The notes under the pieces are model-generated. The model was not told the origin of the DNA. It made no database searches and saw only the letters and a program-made list of their open reading frames with translations. Of a stretch of 64,000 bases of DNA, positions 1 to 12,400 are shown one piece after another. The stretch lies in assembly GCA_963932465.1 (NCBI GenBank), contig OZ010792.1:186591377-186655376 (forward strand). The letters are read 5' to 3'. The stretch's first letter is position 1. Every line of letters begins with the position of its first letter. The translations under genes and the position numbers were made by a program. The DNA comes from Maratus speciosus. Lineage: Eukaryota; Arthropoda; Arachnida; Araneae; Salticidae.

Positions 1-578
1 GAGGTAACATTGAAAAGTTATTCATTTTAGGATTTATTATTACTATTACTATTTTCGTATAAAATAGTACTAATGCAATATTTTATATTATGTATAATTT
101 TGAAATTAAAATACAGTTGAAAAATAAATATTTCAAATTTCACAAAAATTGGGAAACATACGTAGAAGCTTACAAACAACTGTAAAAAAAAATCAATAAA
201 GTAATAAAACTCAAATTGTTTAAATTTTAAGTTAAAATCTCTAATTTATAGATCTGATTTATATTTATCTCAGTTTGTACATAAACAATAATATATCTTT
301 TACACAATAGACCCAAAATTTAATTTTAAAACATTCTATAAGTACTGATCAAAAATCTACAGAGAATCTATGGATATTCTAAGATAATCTGTGTATTTCT
401 TTACTTAAACAAAAATGCAAATTCTCACATTTTAATTAGAACTTATGCAAGTACGACGTTTATTTCGGTCCTGTTAAAATACATTTGTGAATTTTTTAAC
501 ATCAAAATTGCAAAAAATAAATGACCTTAAACGCGACAGTTGTTACTTTAGAAGCAATTATTCGGCTGTTTAAGTAAT
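1..578. other. AT-rich DNA, nothing recognised
   Basis: No coding pattern, RNA gene or repeat structure is visible here. Stops are dense in all frames. Confidence 0.5.
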
Positions 579-725
579 CAGGTATGTGATTTCAGCGTTT
601 TTGCACACCAATATATTCTTAGAGAAAATGTTGTTCTCTTAAATCGCAAAAATGTTCCGATTAAATGAAATATCATTTTCTCTAACAAAATACTGGTGTG
701 CAAAAACGCGGAAATCACATCCCTG
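579..725. mobile_element. 147-bp MITE with long terminal inverted repeats
   Basis: The left end (CAGGTATGTGATTTC, continuing through GCGTTTTTGCACACC) is the reverse complement of the right end (GAAATCACATCCCTG preceded by GGTGTGCAAAAACGC), with one or two mismatches. The arms are at least 30 bp and the middle is AT-rich. A direct repeat GTAAT lies immediately outside both ends (574-578 and 726-730), as a short target duplication would. The CAGG ends recall hAT elements, but those make 8-bp duplications, so the superfamily is left open. It encodes nothing and would need a transposase supplied in trans. Confidence 0.75.
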
Positions 726-1390
726 GTAATATTGGCTATTTTTAAGGCAAATAAATTTTTCGCGACCACGCGTATTTATGTAAACAAACAATTCAACATG
801 TATTCAATATATAGAGGCTATATACATAAATATAAACAAATCAGATAAAAATATTGAAGATAATTACATATATATGAGATTACATACCTTTGCATAATGT
901 TATTCCGTTTTATTTAATAGTAGAACTTCTATATTTTACACAGCACCTTCTATTCTACAGCCATTGTAAAATGGCGGTTCTCTCCCTCTCCTCACTTTCA
1001 CGGCTTGTGTTTCGTTAAATACGCATGATCGGTTGAAAAATCCTGGGTTAAACTTGCTGTAGACCAAGGTTGGGTTACTGAACCCGGCGTTAGATTTCAA
1101 CCTCGAACCGGTTCAGTGGGGTTGACGGCCATTTGAGTTTTCAACCCGGGTTTTCTGCATAACTCCGGGTCGAAGTTATTCGTGAATACGAGCGTTAATG
1201 ATTCAAAATAAAGAAAAAATGGTCAGCAGCGAAATTTTTTTTTATTTAACTGAGGTTTAAGTTAAACTTGCGAGTTTAATTTTCCTTATCATTTTACCAC
1301 TAAAACTTTTTATTTTCTTCTAAATTATTCAAATAAGAAATAATAACAATGTAGTATTTTTATTACAAAATTTTGGTATAACATTGTCTT
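726..1390. other. AT-rich DNA with a GC-richer patch, unassigned
   Basis: About 1020-1190 is more GC-rich than its surroundings and repeats CAACCCGG/AACCCGG-like words, suggesting an old dispersed repeat. No coding frame is visible. The rest is AT-rich and featureless. Confidence 0.35.
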
Positions 1391-2060
1391 AAAGGGGTGT
1401 TAAAGAAGGGACAGTAAGGGAAAAAAAAGGGGGGGGTATAGGAAAAAAGGGACGAAATGGGAAAAAAAGGGACGGTAAGGATGGAACGGTAAGGAAAATT
1501 ACCACCTATTTTAGGCAAATCATGTTAAGACTAAGTGATAGCCACAATGTTCATTGATTTTTAGAAACAGTTGTTAACATGGGATTAAATTAATTTTTTT
1601 TTTTTTAAATTTACCTCGAAAAGTGCAGGAATAAACCTTGGGGACGGTAAGACTACCAATAAAGCCACGATCTTGAAATTGATATTTAAATGCTGATTTA
1701 AATTCGGTAGTAAATTTCCTGTCAAATAATTTTAGACATTATTTCTCTAGCACACTTCTGCATGAGAAAAAACTTGAAAAAAATTCTGTGGCTGCATCTG
1801 AAGTGATTTTCTGTATAATTTTAGAAGAGGGACGGTAAGGAATCTAAAACCCAGGGACAGAGTTTAAAAAATAATAACAACCCTAAAAATGTGTGCAGGT
1901 TAATTTATTGCTGCATATTTATATAAAACAATAGTTCCAGTTTCGGAAAAAAATTACATCGAATTATTTTTATTGAAACAATTTTATACAGGCAGCTCCA
2001 AACGTCCAAACTTAAAAATCAGCATCAGGGACATGGGACGGTATAGGAGTTTTCCTGGTA
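1390..2060 (+). repeat. Scattered direct repeats of GGGACGGTAAGG
   Basis: Variants of the word GGGACGGTAAGG recur in the same orientation near 1408, 1448, 1470, 1482, 1640, 1829 and 2035, embedded in AT-rich sequence. The spacing is irregular and I found no reverse-complement copies. It may be the subterminal part of a decayed transposon or degenerate minisatellite sequence. I do not recognise the family. Confidence 0.4.
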
Positions 2061-3574
2061 TTTGGACCCCCAACATCGTCCCAAACTTATTTATCTCGTT
2101 AATACTGTTATGCAATCATGCAATGGGATGTTCCCCAGTATATGAAATAAGAAAAACACAAGAACATGTACTAATATAAAAATTATTATTCAGGGACATA
2201 AAAGTCAAAAGATTATGAGAATGCCCCATATATATATAAATATTTTGCTGTGCTTTTATATAGCGGAAACCTCATTACATTTTTTGACCGTCGTCAACGT
2301 GTACCATTAGATATTAGCATTTCTTCCACCTTATACTATACCTAAACTAGTAAATCTTTAGATCAGGAGCTTAAACGTCAGCTCTGCATATCATTCTAAT
2401 TTTAATCTCACTTTGAATAATATTTACTGTCTTACAGTCCGTAATTTAATTTTAAATTACGTACACACGTACACATGTATGTAAGCATATAAGATTCCCC
2501 GAAAATTATAGAAATTTGAAGCGCCACATTAAACACGGTTTTATGCATAGATATTTTGATGAACTGTTTATTCTTGCAATCGTTTTTCGAAAATACATTT
2601 CGTCAGGGAAACCCTTCCCCGGAATTTCTGCAGTCATTCTTTAATTTTACATTCGCGATTTCCTATTGATTGTGGATTGTGTTACATCAGGTCTGTTGTA
2701 TACTTTAGATTTCTTTTACACTGCAATTTTATTAGAATAAGCATCAGTTTAGACAGGTACTTTATATCATCCTAATATCCAAATAGCAATACCTACTCAC
2801 ATGCCAATCAACAAACATCTGCATCTGACGGAGAAGTTGAATAAAATATTATGTAAGAAAAGTATTTATGAAATGTACACTTAATTTAAAAATCTAAAGT
2901 TTTTTCAACTTTTTTTAAGGAAAAACGGTTTTTGGTAATCATACTATAATATTTAGATGCAAGATCTTATCTACTCGATAGCAGTAGCATACTAAAATAA
3001 CCTAAAAATCGGCATATTTGGAGACTTTTAAACCTGTTGGGTAATCACCCATAATCGTCTCCACTGTCAATTGGCTACTTTAGCAAACGTGATTTGGCAC
3101 TATAATTTTTTTTTATCGTTCATTTGTAACAGGCTTATAATGGTATCAACATTAAATTTAGATTTCAATGTTACTGTCATCGTTCACATTTGAAGCTATG
3201 ATATACAGTTGCTAGGGAACTGATAAAAAAAAAGGAAAAAAATGAAATATGTATTTTGTTAAATATGTAAGATGATGAAACTAAATGCTTTATATTTCTC
3301 GATAGATATATAAAATACCGTCACAAGTTATATCCTTAATTTAAGAAATCTTACAAGCGTATTAACAAAATTTCAAAATAATAAGAATAATTTAAGACAC
3401 CCAGTGGGAAATTTTAGCATGCATAATTTAACTGCGTCATTTTCTGTTTAATGAATGTTAAAATTTTAAAATCATCTGAAATGCCATAGAAAAGTCCATG
3501 ACGAAAAAGAAAAGTTTTCTTTTAAGAATTTTTGAATTCAACCAAATTTTATCAAAAATCTGTACAGCTTTTTT
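2061..3574. other. AT-rich DNA, nothing recognised
   Basis: No coding frame with a biased composition, no tRNA-like fold and no long repeat is evident. Confidence 0.5.
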
Positions 3575-5592
3575 AGGGTTTCGTTCATCTGACGAAACCC
3601 TATTCGTCTCACTCCTTTGTCTGTCTGTCTGTCCGTCACAGAGCCCGTTCTCAGAAACTATACATGTTAGAGACTTGAAATTTTGGGTACTTATAGCTGA
3701 ACACCTCACATCAAACAACAAATCATAAAATTTTGAAAAAGTTGGTAATTAACCTAATTACGGGCTAATTAAATTCTAAAATTAACCAATCAACCTTTTG
3801 AATGCAGGTGCAAATGCACGTTATCGAAATCCTCCCCAGTTTCTCCTAAGGGTTGCCAGTAAATTCGGCGGATGCTCCGTAAAATCAGCCGGTGCAGGGT
3901 TTACCACGGAGTACTTTAAGCAATAAATGAAGTGGACCTTTAAAAAGCAAAATCGGATCTGTTGAAATATCGGTCGTACAAATTCGTAACAGGTGTAGAA
4001 ATACGCGGAAAAAATTCTACTTTATTTTGGTATAAATTTCAAATTTCTGCGTAGGATAGAACGCAAAAAATCCACTAAAAATCAATCGATAAAAATTTAA
4101 TTTCTGTGTTTTTAAAGACAATGAAAACAGATTTCCATTCACCGGAAGGCAGCTATCGTCATCTCTCGACATATCGGCGCGGGAGAAATTTAAGGGGAGG
4201 GAAGTCTAATACGAAATTTAAACTTTTTAAATATTAAATTTTTCGATTAAATTTTTTGACATCCGGGCTGGAAATTTCTCGCAGATTTCATACATACCCG
4301 GTTTAAAGAGATTGCTTCATTACGAGCTGAGATATTAATTATTATTTTATTAATTCCTTTTATTTCCATCAAATGCCAGATTAAGATGGAGGCACGTGCT
4401 TTTTTAACGGAGATTTCATTTAAATTAGGAAATCTAACAATTTGCGTGGGGTGTTTCGACGGCGCGCTATGAGATAAGTATTAATTATTCAATATGAAAA
4501 AGTTTATAGGTTTATAAGTGTTCATCCCACTATTTCCGAATAGCAATTTCAGGAAATATCTTAAATTATTGTTTAAGACCGCCACTCGATGAGTTCGAAA
4601 CTTTAAGATACTTTATAACACATAAGAAAAAGTGTAAAAAAGAATGGAGTGTGATATTTCGAGGAGTGGAGGGGCGGGGAGACTAGATTTATTTATTAAA
4701 TCTTAGCGTTTGTTATCGCAGAAAATGTTTTAAATTGTTGGTTAAGACTGCACCGTCACCCTCCCGACCATGTATCTACGGAGAGATTGCGCAAAGGAGT
4801 TTCGTTCAGATATGCTTTTGTTAAGAATAGAGTGCGCTCCCTGGTGGTGGAATGCGGAACTAACGTAACGCGATTTTGTTAAAATTAGGAAATATAACAA
4901 GACGATCCGTTTGCAACTTTAAAATACTTCATGACACATAATAAAAAGCTTATAAAATAATGGTGCATGCAATTTCCTGTGAAGGGAGGGCGGGGGAGGG
5001 GCGCTGGATTTCTTTTTTAAAAATTAGCGTTTACGACCTGTTTAGATGTCGTTTTTTGAGCACTATGATATACTCAGACACGTGCTGCTTATGAAATATA
5101 AAAATGTCAAAATTTTAGTTACCACTATTTCCGAATAGTACTTTCAGCAAATTTCTTAATTTCTCGCTTAAGGCCGCCACCAACTCGAGTAACACATCCA
5201 CTGATAGGTTGTTTAACAGAGTTTCGATCTGATACACTTTTGTTATGAATAGTGTGCGCTCCCTGGTGGTGGAATTTGCAACTAACATAACGCAATTTTG
5301 TTAAAATTATGAAATCTAACAAGTCGATCTGCTGGAAACTTTGACATAGTTCATAACACATAATAAAAAGCTTATAAAAGAATGTTCCGTGCAATTTCCT
5401 GGGGCGCCTACCTATCTCGGGTGCTATAGACCCGATCCCCTCGACTAATATACCTACGGATAGGTTGTAAAACGGAGTTTCCTTTGGATAGAGGTTTGTG
5501 TAGAATAGAGTGCGCCCCCTGGTTGCGAAATGTGGAACTAACAGATTTCGCAAAAGGATAAAGTGTTTTAAAGGAATATTAAACGAAACCCT
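3575..5592 (+). mobile_element. Family A tandem-core element (HINE/Helentron-like, non-autonomous)
   Basis: It opens with a perfect hairpin: AGGGTTTCGT (3575-3584), a 7-nt loop, then ACGAAACCCT (3592-3601). The same ACGAAACCCT recurs at the far end (5583-5592), giving 10-bp terminal inverted repeats. Just inside the left end is a GTCT/GTCC tract (3619-3638) followed by CTCAGAAACTATACATG and GAAATTTTGGGTAC. The interior holds diverged repeated blocks with the anchors AGTGCGCTCCCTGGTGG (near 4831, 5251, 5509) and CACATAATAAAAAGCTTATAAAA (near 4930 and 5355). A short inverted repeat, a (GTCY)n tract and tandem cores are known features of Helentron-derived HINE/pearl-type elements, and the assignment rests on that resemblance. 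The open frames inside it are not genes. Confidence 0.6.
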
Positions 5593-7165
5593 CTGTGCGA
5601 TCTGTGATCACACTTACCCACTTGTTTTACATAATTTTATAAATCCGCTTATCTCAGCAATGTATTTATGCAAGAGCTAAAAATTCCAAGCTAATCGGAT
5701 GCTTTTAGTGGTAAATATTGCAAAACAGATAGAATGAAAGATAAACGAATAAACAGAAACCAAAAACATTTCGGGTCGGCAATTATCTAATGATTGGGCG
5801 CGTTGCAGCTTGTCCTACCATTAGATAACCCCAATAACAGGGAATCGTAGTATGTCACTCTTCGTTAACTATTTTTATAAACAGTTTCCAATCTCCGAGC
5901 ATAGCGTCATTCAGTGAACGAATGAATCAATCGATCAATCAATGAACAGCTTTGCTTGAACAAAAAATAAATAATAATAATGAAAATATCTAGAACAATA
6001 GAATACTATATGCATCTTAATGGACTTCGTAGTTGCGGTGTAACTTGACATCCAGGCGACATGTATGCGACTTGCAGAGACATAAGGGAGACATTGAAAA
6101 ATTAAGCTAAACTGTAGTATAAAACTACATAAAGATAAATAACTTTAAAAACATTAATAAGTTAAAAATGTAAATGTAAAAAAAATACAAAAAGTAAAAT
6201 TTTCCAGAAAAAAAAATTAAGTTTAAGTTTACAGTACAAATTTAAAAAATGAAAATCAATTCATTCCATTAGTTCCTAAGATAGAAAAAACTAACTACAA
6301 GCAAAGACTAGCCCTATCTCTCAGTGACTACATTCAATATAATATATTTAATGCTACAAAAGTAACAGGTTAAAAATATATTTATTTATAGAATAGAATA
6401 TCAGACAGAGACAAAAAAAGAAAAATGAAACGAAAGTTAAAGAAAGAGAAACAACTCAGGTTTCATCCTCAACAGCAGTGTTGTAGTCGTAAAAAAAAAA
6501 AAAAAAAAAAATTAGAGGGTATACGCTAGAGTCATGAACGTTCATGGCTAGCGTATACGCTATCGCTTTATTTGATAAACAAAGGATAGATGAAGATGGG
6601 GAATAATTGTATTTTAACATATATTTTATTTTCTAAATATTTGAGAATGTTGCTGTTCATCATTTCATTTAACAAAAATTCTGTTATATTTTCTGTACAA
6701 GTTGTATATTTTGCATTAATATATCAGAATGAAAATAAATTTCAAATTTATATTGTTATGTTGATTCCACTCTCAATTATTACATTTTTTTATCTGATTG
6801 TTATTTATATTTCTAGTAAACTTGCGAAAAACCCTTATTTCGCAGCAAGAAAGAGGCTTCAAATTTAAACAGCTATTATTCGGTCAGTTTTAATCGTAGA
6901 AGAATGGGACTTTTTTTTGCCTTACTACTTAGAGAACGATATTTTTGCTAAATATAACTTACAGGACCGAGGGACCGTATGAAAATTTAAATTTCGTAAT
7001 TTTTTAAGGAATGTTTTTTTCACCCAAATCACTTTAAAAGTACTTCTTTACCTCATTTAATACATTTTTGCAATTGGAACTATATGTCTATGATTAACGG
7101 TTTAGGAATTATACACTGAACACCGTTGAGAGTGGACACCCTATATATACATACACCCTCATAGC
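5593..7165. other. AT-rich DNA with a small palindrome, otherwise unassigned
   Basis: There is no convincing gene. A perfect 10-bp inverted repeat, TTATCTAATG/CATTAGATAA, lies near 5785-5826. A 40-bp near-palindrome lies at 6519-6558 (listed separately). The 92-residue open frame at 6590-6868 is hydrophobic and AT-driven, and I do not regard it as a gene. Confidence 0.4.
6519..6558. repeat. 40-bp near-perfect palindrome
   Basis: GTATACGCTAG is followed by GTCATGAAC and mirrored by GTTCATG and CTAGCGTATAC, with one extra base in the left half. A poly-A tract (about 20 A) lies just upstream. It could be a hairpin, an element end or a dimeric protein site. Its function is unknown. Confidence 0.6.
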
Positions 7166-7170
7166 ATGCA

Positions 7171-7455
7171 TGGTCACAGTGACGTCATTGTGACGTCACT
7201 GTAAGTCACTGTGGTCACGTCACATCTGTGACCAAAATGCCACCACTCAGTGATGTGACATTGTGACTGAGATGTGAACTTCTTAGAAAACTTTAAAAAA
7301 TTACGAAAATTCTTTAAAACATGTTATTTACTGTAAAATTATATTTTTCTGGCAATTAAAAAAAAATGTGACGTCACTGTTATGTCACTGCTATGTAACG
7401 TACGTCACGTCACATATGTGACAAAAAAAACCACTATATTTTAAGTCACAGTGTG
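7171..7455. repeat. GTCAC / TGACGTCA-rich degenerate repeat
   Basis: Two clusters (about 7171-7265 and 7376-7455) consist largely of interleaved GTCAC and GTGAC words, including several TGACGTCA palindromes (the CRE/ATF consensus). The same style of sequence occurs at 18541-18842. It reads as a cryptic simple repeat. Any binding role is inference. Confidence 0.55.
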
Positions 7456-8640
7456 ACAAAAATATGAACTTCAAAAATCTTTGAAAATGAAGAGAAATAT
7501 TTTAAGCAGTCGCGAGTTATTCCGGCATAAGGAATGAAAATATATTAGTGGATAGCAAATGGTAAATTCTGTCACTAAAGGGGAGAGGGGGGGGGGGCAT
7601 AATAAATAAAGTGCACGATACAAGCATTAATAAACTAAATTTTCAGGCTATATTTTATCCATTTGATATCTAAGACAGTGAATGTATACTTTTTCATGAT
7701 TTCAATTTTATCTAGCATTTGGATAATATATTTAGAATTAGGATTATTAAATTTATACACTTTACATATTTAGTTTGCTGGGAGGAAATTTCTTTCTTTC
7801 TTTCTTTTTTATCGACCAGGATTATTCGAAACACTTCTGTGGTTTCAAACTAAAAATTTTCTATTACAGTTAAATCTGCACCTTTTAATGAGCACGTAGA
7901 AAGAGTCTTCAGAGTTTAGTCATCTATGCATTTCTTGCTTTAGAATATTTTTATAATTTGTATTCAAGTCATAAATTCTACTTCTTTCAGACTTTTTAAA
8001 TAAAATTAGCATTTTCCGAAAATAAAAGAAATATGCAAAATTTGTGCAAAACAAACTTTACTTAAAAAAAAGAAGAAGAAAAAGGGGGGGTGGGTGGGTC
8101 GTTAATACCATTAAATTTATTTTTACACCTTTTAAAAATTTAAACAATGTTTTATCTAATAAACTCTAATGAAGAATATTATTATTATAATTATTTAGAA
8201 AAAAGGAACTTTACAATACATTTAACTTGAATTATTTGGTACGGATAAAAAGAAAAGGTTAAATATATTGGACATGTCTTCAAATACAAAATTTTAATTA
8301 ACGATACTTTCAGAAAATTACCGCGCATTCAAGTTCAATATTTCTTGTATACAAAAACAAATAATCTGTAACAGAACACCTGCTTGAAAATCGTCTGCCC
8401 ACAGAAAAATAAATATGAGAAGACGCGGGAAATTGTTCACTGTTTTTAGAACATCACCAAGTCTACAACACTTTAAGATAAGGAAATGACCATTTTAGGA
8501 TACACGGATATTAATGGAACGTATATGTAAGTGTTATTTAATTTAAATATTTTGTTCCTGATTTGTATATTATGAGTTAAATAGTTTTATGTTATTTTTG
8601 TAAGAGACTGATCTTTATGTCAGAAGCGATATTTTTCAAT
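7456..8640. other. AT-rich DNA with short simple repeats
   Basis: It contains G-runs (about 7590 and 8085), a TTTC microsatellite (about 7790-7810) and AT-rich sequence. No gene was recognised. Confidence 0.45.
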
Positions 8641-8658
8641 TCGATAACTGTAAAGAAA
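8641..8658. repeat. Target-site duplication, left copy
   Basis: The 18-bp sequence TCGATAACTGTAAAGAAA is repeated exactly at 14598-14615 on the other side of the retrotransposon. It marks the 3' junction of the element. Confidence 0.9.
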
Positions 8659-9438
8659 CTACATACGTGTACGTGATCACTGCTGATCATCACACGGTGC
8701 ACCAGGAAAGGGCCACCACGGCGTCCACGCTACCGAGGGGACCATCTTTCATATGCGTTCGGACCCGCCTACAAAGGGTCGCTACTTCCCTTAGGGCATG
8801 TGACGTGAGTTTCACAGCCCACCGAGTAAGCGGGTCAAGACCCGGATATGAGATCGCCAAGGCAGGGACCCCCCTTAGGCTTCCTTCCGGTATTGCACAA
8901 TTTTGGGGAGCATCGGACCCACACGTCCGCGTGGGTCAACTTCACTTCCCTAAATTATTTTTACTTTGACCTCTCACCGTCACGACAGACTTCAAACATT
9001 GGCACATTCTAACCCTGCAACGGGCCCGCATCCATGGTACTCGTCAATACGTAGCTAGAGCCGAGACTCCTGAAGGAGGGCCTGCCTAGCTCGTCGACCC
9101 CACCCTCAAATTGGGCTAGTGCCCTGTGAAATAAAAACTCAACTACCAAAAATCACCACTTTATTATTCTTCATACAGAGCACATTTGATATGGGTGGGA
9201 TCCGCACGAGTGCGGATTTACACACTATATACATATTTACACGGCTTAACAGCCAAAACACATGTTAGACTATCAAGGATAAAATTAATGAGTTTATTTA
9301 CATCGCCAACATTTTCTTCAATCTTCTTTCTTCTTTCCCCAACATCGACTATTTCATTTAACCACAGCTGAGCGATCAACACCACCAAACGACATCCCAT
9401 CACATCCCATGAAGCATGAAGAGACCACTGTCGTAATG
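8659..9438 (-). other. 3' UTR of the I/R1-type retrotransposon
   Basis: GC-rich non-coding sequence between the end of ORF2 and the left target duplication. It contains no poly-A and no A-rich microsatellite at its end, so 3'-end recognition is probably by RNA structure, as in R1/R2-type elements (inference). Open frames on either strand here are incidental. Confidence 0.8.
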
Positions 9439-12400
9439 TTACCACAGATGAGGTTCCATTACCTTGAGAAGGGTCCCGAGAGACCGTCTCAATTTCGGAA
9501 CCGTAAAATAGTTCCGAATTGAGGCTCGAGAGAGCCTCGGACAGTATTTGTCTCTAAGTGGCCGAGTACCTACACACTCCAAAATAAGGTGTTCACTAGT
9601 AGCTGGGCGTGGGGACGTGCAAAATGGGCACGCACGAGGCAGAGGCTTCACTCGAAATCTCCGGTAGTAATATGGGAACGGGCCATGTCCGGTTACCGCC
9701 CAGTTGAGAAGAGGAGAAGTTCAAGCTCGTCCTTCCGAAACCCTTGGTAATATTCGGTAGACGCTCCGGCTTAGAGCCTCCCTCTCCCACCTCTCCTGCC
9801 AGGTCCTCACTATTTCCCTGGACAGGAAGTGCTTCACTACACTAGGTGCGAGATCAACATGGGCACTCACAACGTCAAGCTCCGCACCCGCCTTTGCGAG
9901 TGTATCGGCAGCCTCGTTGCCTCGGACTCCCACGTGAGCCTTGACCCAAAACCAATCAATCTCAAGATCCTCCCCCGCCTCGTGGATCTCCGCAATGAGC
10001 GGATCTCTACTATTTGGATTAGACAGCGCCACAAGCGACGACATTGAATCGCTGAGCACCGAGAATTTCTCATACAGTGAGCCGCACAGCTCCAACCCCC
10101 GCAGAATTGCAGTCAACTCCGCCTGAAACACCGTTGCGTACGGCGGGAGGCCGTATGACCTCTCCGCAACCAAGACACCATGATCGAATATCGCTACACC
10201 AGACCCGACACCTTGGTCTGTTTTAGAGCCGTCTGTGTAGACCGTCACTCTTGAAAGGTCAAACTCCTCGATGTTCTGAGGAGCCTCAACCCAGGCAATG
10301 GCCAGAGCCTTCGAGGGATGCGTTCTGAATCTGACAACATCTCTTTGTATTTCATCTGCACTAAAATGAATCGGACCATAATTAAGATCCTCATTTAGCC
10401 TGAGAGACCGCGCGAGAAGACTCTCCTTCTCGACCTGCAAGTCCAGTGGAAGAGCACCCGCCAGTACCTGCACCGATGCCGTACTTGTTGTACGGAAACA
10501 CCGGGTAATGGAAAGAAGTGCCGGTCTCTGAGCCGAGACCAGTCTATCACGCATGCACTTCGTACCCGTCCACCAGAAACTACAGGCATATGTTGCAAGT
10601 CTCTCAATTCCCAACTTATAAAGTTTCTTCAGAAATTCTCCCCTTAGACCCCAGTCCCGCCGACTGAGCGAGTGTAGTGACCTAACGTAGTTAGCGATCG
10701 ATTCCTTAATGTACGCAACGTGTCCCAAACCATTTAACTTTTCATCGACCACGACACCTAAGTATCGGGCCTGCTTCACTGGCTGTATCGACTTTCCAAG
10801 AAAGTGGATACGAGGAGGGGCCCGCGGGTTTGCCCTCCTCCCTCTACGTCTCATCTTACGAAAATAAATGGAGGTTGTTTTCTCCGGAGAGAAAATGAGC
10901 CTGTGCTCCCTTGCCCACTGCGCTATTCTTGCAAGTGCCACATCAGCGCGCCTACCACACTGGTAAGCGTTTGGGGCTTCAACCAGAAGCCCGAAGTCGT
11001 CTGCGTAGGCTATCAACTTCACAAAACGCCCCAAATCCAGCTCAAGGAGTGCGTTGGCGACCAAGTTCCAAAAGAAGGGCCCGGAATTAGAGCCCTGCGG
11101 ACACCCAACATTATACTCATGCTCGTAGGCCCGAATATCGGTTCGAAATATGACCCTTCTCGCAGACAGAAAGCTCCTCACTAGATTGAATAAGTTACGC
11201 GGGCACCCCATTCTTATTAGGGCTTTAAAGATCGACGGCCACCACAAGTTGTTAAAAGCCCCTTTTACGTCCAACATGACGAGACAACAATCTTTGTCCC
11301 GATTATGACAGTCTCTTACTGTCGTACGCAATTCATGGAGTGCGTTCTCCGTTCCGACACCAGCCATGAAACCAAATTGGTTTCTGTGAAGGAAGTTATG
11401 GGACCTGGCATGGAAAGTGAGCCTATTGGTCACCAATCTATCCAACACTTTTGACCAAGCCGGCAATAAACATATTGGACGATATGAACTAGGGGCCGAA
11501 CGATCCTTGCCCACTTTGTTGAAAAGGACTAAATCTGCCTTTTTCCAAGATGATGGAAAGACGCCTTCTCTGAGGCATTTATTTAGTAGCCCTATGAATA
11601 GGGGTTGATTGGCCCTGAAGAGCATTTCTATCACTTCGAGAGGCAAACCATCCAGGCCCGGAGCCTTTCCTTTGTTCAAAACCCTGAACACTGACTCGAC
11701 CTCCTTTTGAGTGAATTCCGGGTCGTCGTCTCCGAGGCTATGTGCCGACTCCCCAGTGATGTTTCGAACAAGGCGGTTTACTCCATTTTCTCTAGGAAAA
11801 TGGTATTGCAGTAACTCCTCAACTGTCGAGCTGTAATCCGCAGTTTTACTCCCGGACCGTGTCTCAACTCCACAAAGTTTGAGTCGATTAGAAGATCGAT
11901 CCCGTGACCAGTCGAAATGCGGGCCAAACGGGTTGCTTTGATCGATGTCCTCTAGAATCGTACGATAGTGAACCCATTTAGCCCTTCGGACCGACCGCCG
12001 AAATCTACCTTGGAGTTTACGATACAAAATGTCATACTCCTTTTTTAATTCCACATCCCCACATCTTTGGTACCTGCGGCGTGCCGCCTGGACCATCTTA
12101 CGTTCAACGGTCAAATCGGAGTTCCACCACGGAACAGCTCTTCTCTTAACATTCCTTTTCTTACTGCATGAATTACTGAGTCCTTGAAGGATCTCAGTCA
12201 GGGAATCGACACATTCGTCGACAGACTTCCCATTTAGCCAGTCGATAGACATGCTCCCTATCTCGTGAGACAGGGCCACTCGAAAGTCTCGCAGGTTCAG
12301 ATCCTTCACTTTCACCCGGTATTTGGGCCGGGGAGACGGCATCTTCGTGGAAAGAACCGTCCTTATTCGCCTATGTTGGGTGCTCGACTCACGAGGTTCC

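Noticed and set aside
5125..5553. 142-residue open frame on the minus strand
   Set aside because: It lies across family A core repeats and shows no recognisable domain.
6590..6868. 92-residue hydrophobic frame with a possible membrane segment
   Set aside because: Its composition (Ile, Phe, Tyr, Asn, Lys) is what AT-rich random sequence gives. There is no signal peptide logic and no homology I recognise.
8667..9371. Open frames on the plus strand in a GC-rich stretch
   Set aside because: The stretch is the 3' UTR of the minus-strand retrotransposon; its base composition alone lengthens the frames.
8659..9438. Possible ribosomal RNA because of high GC
   Set aside because: It does not match rRNA motifs I know and lies inside the target duplications of the retrotransposon.
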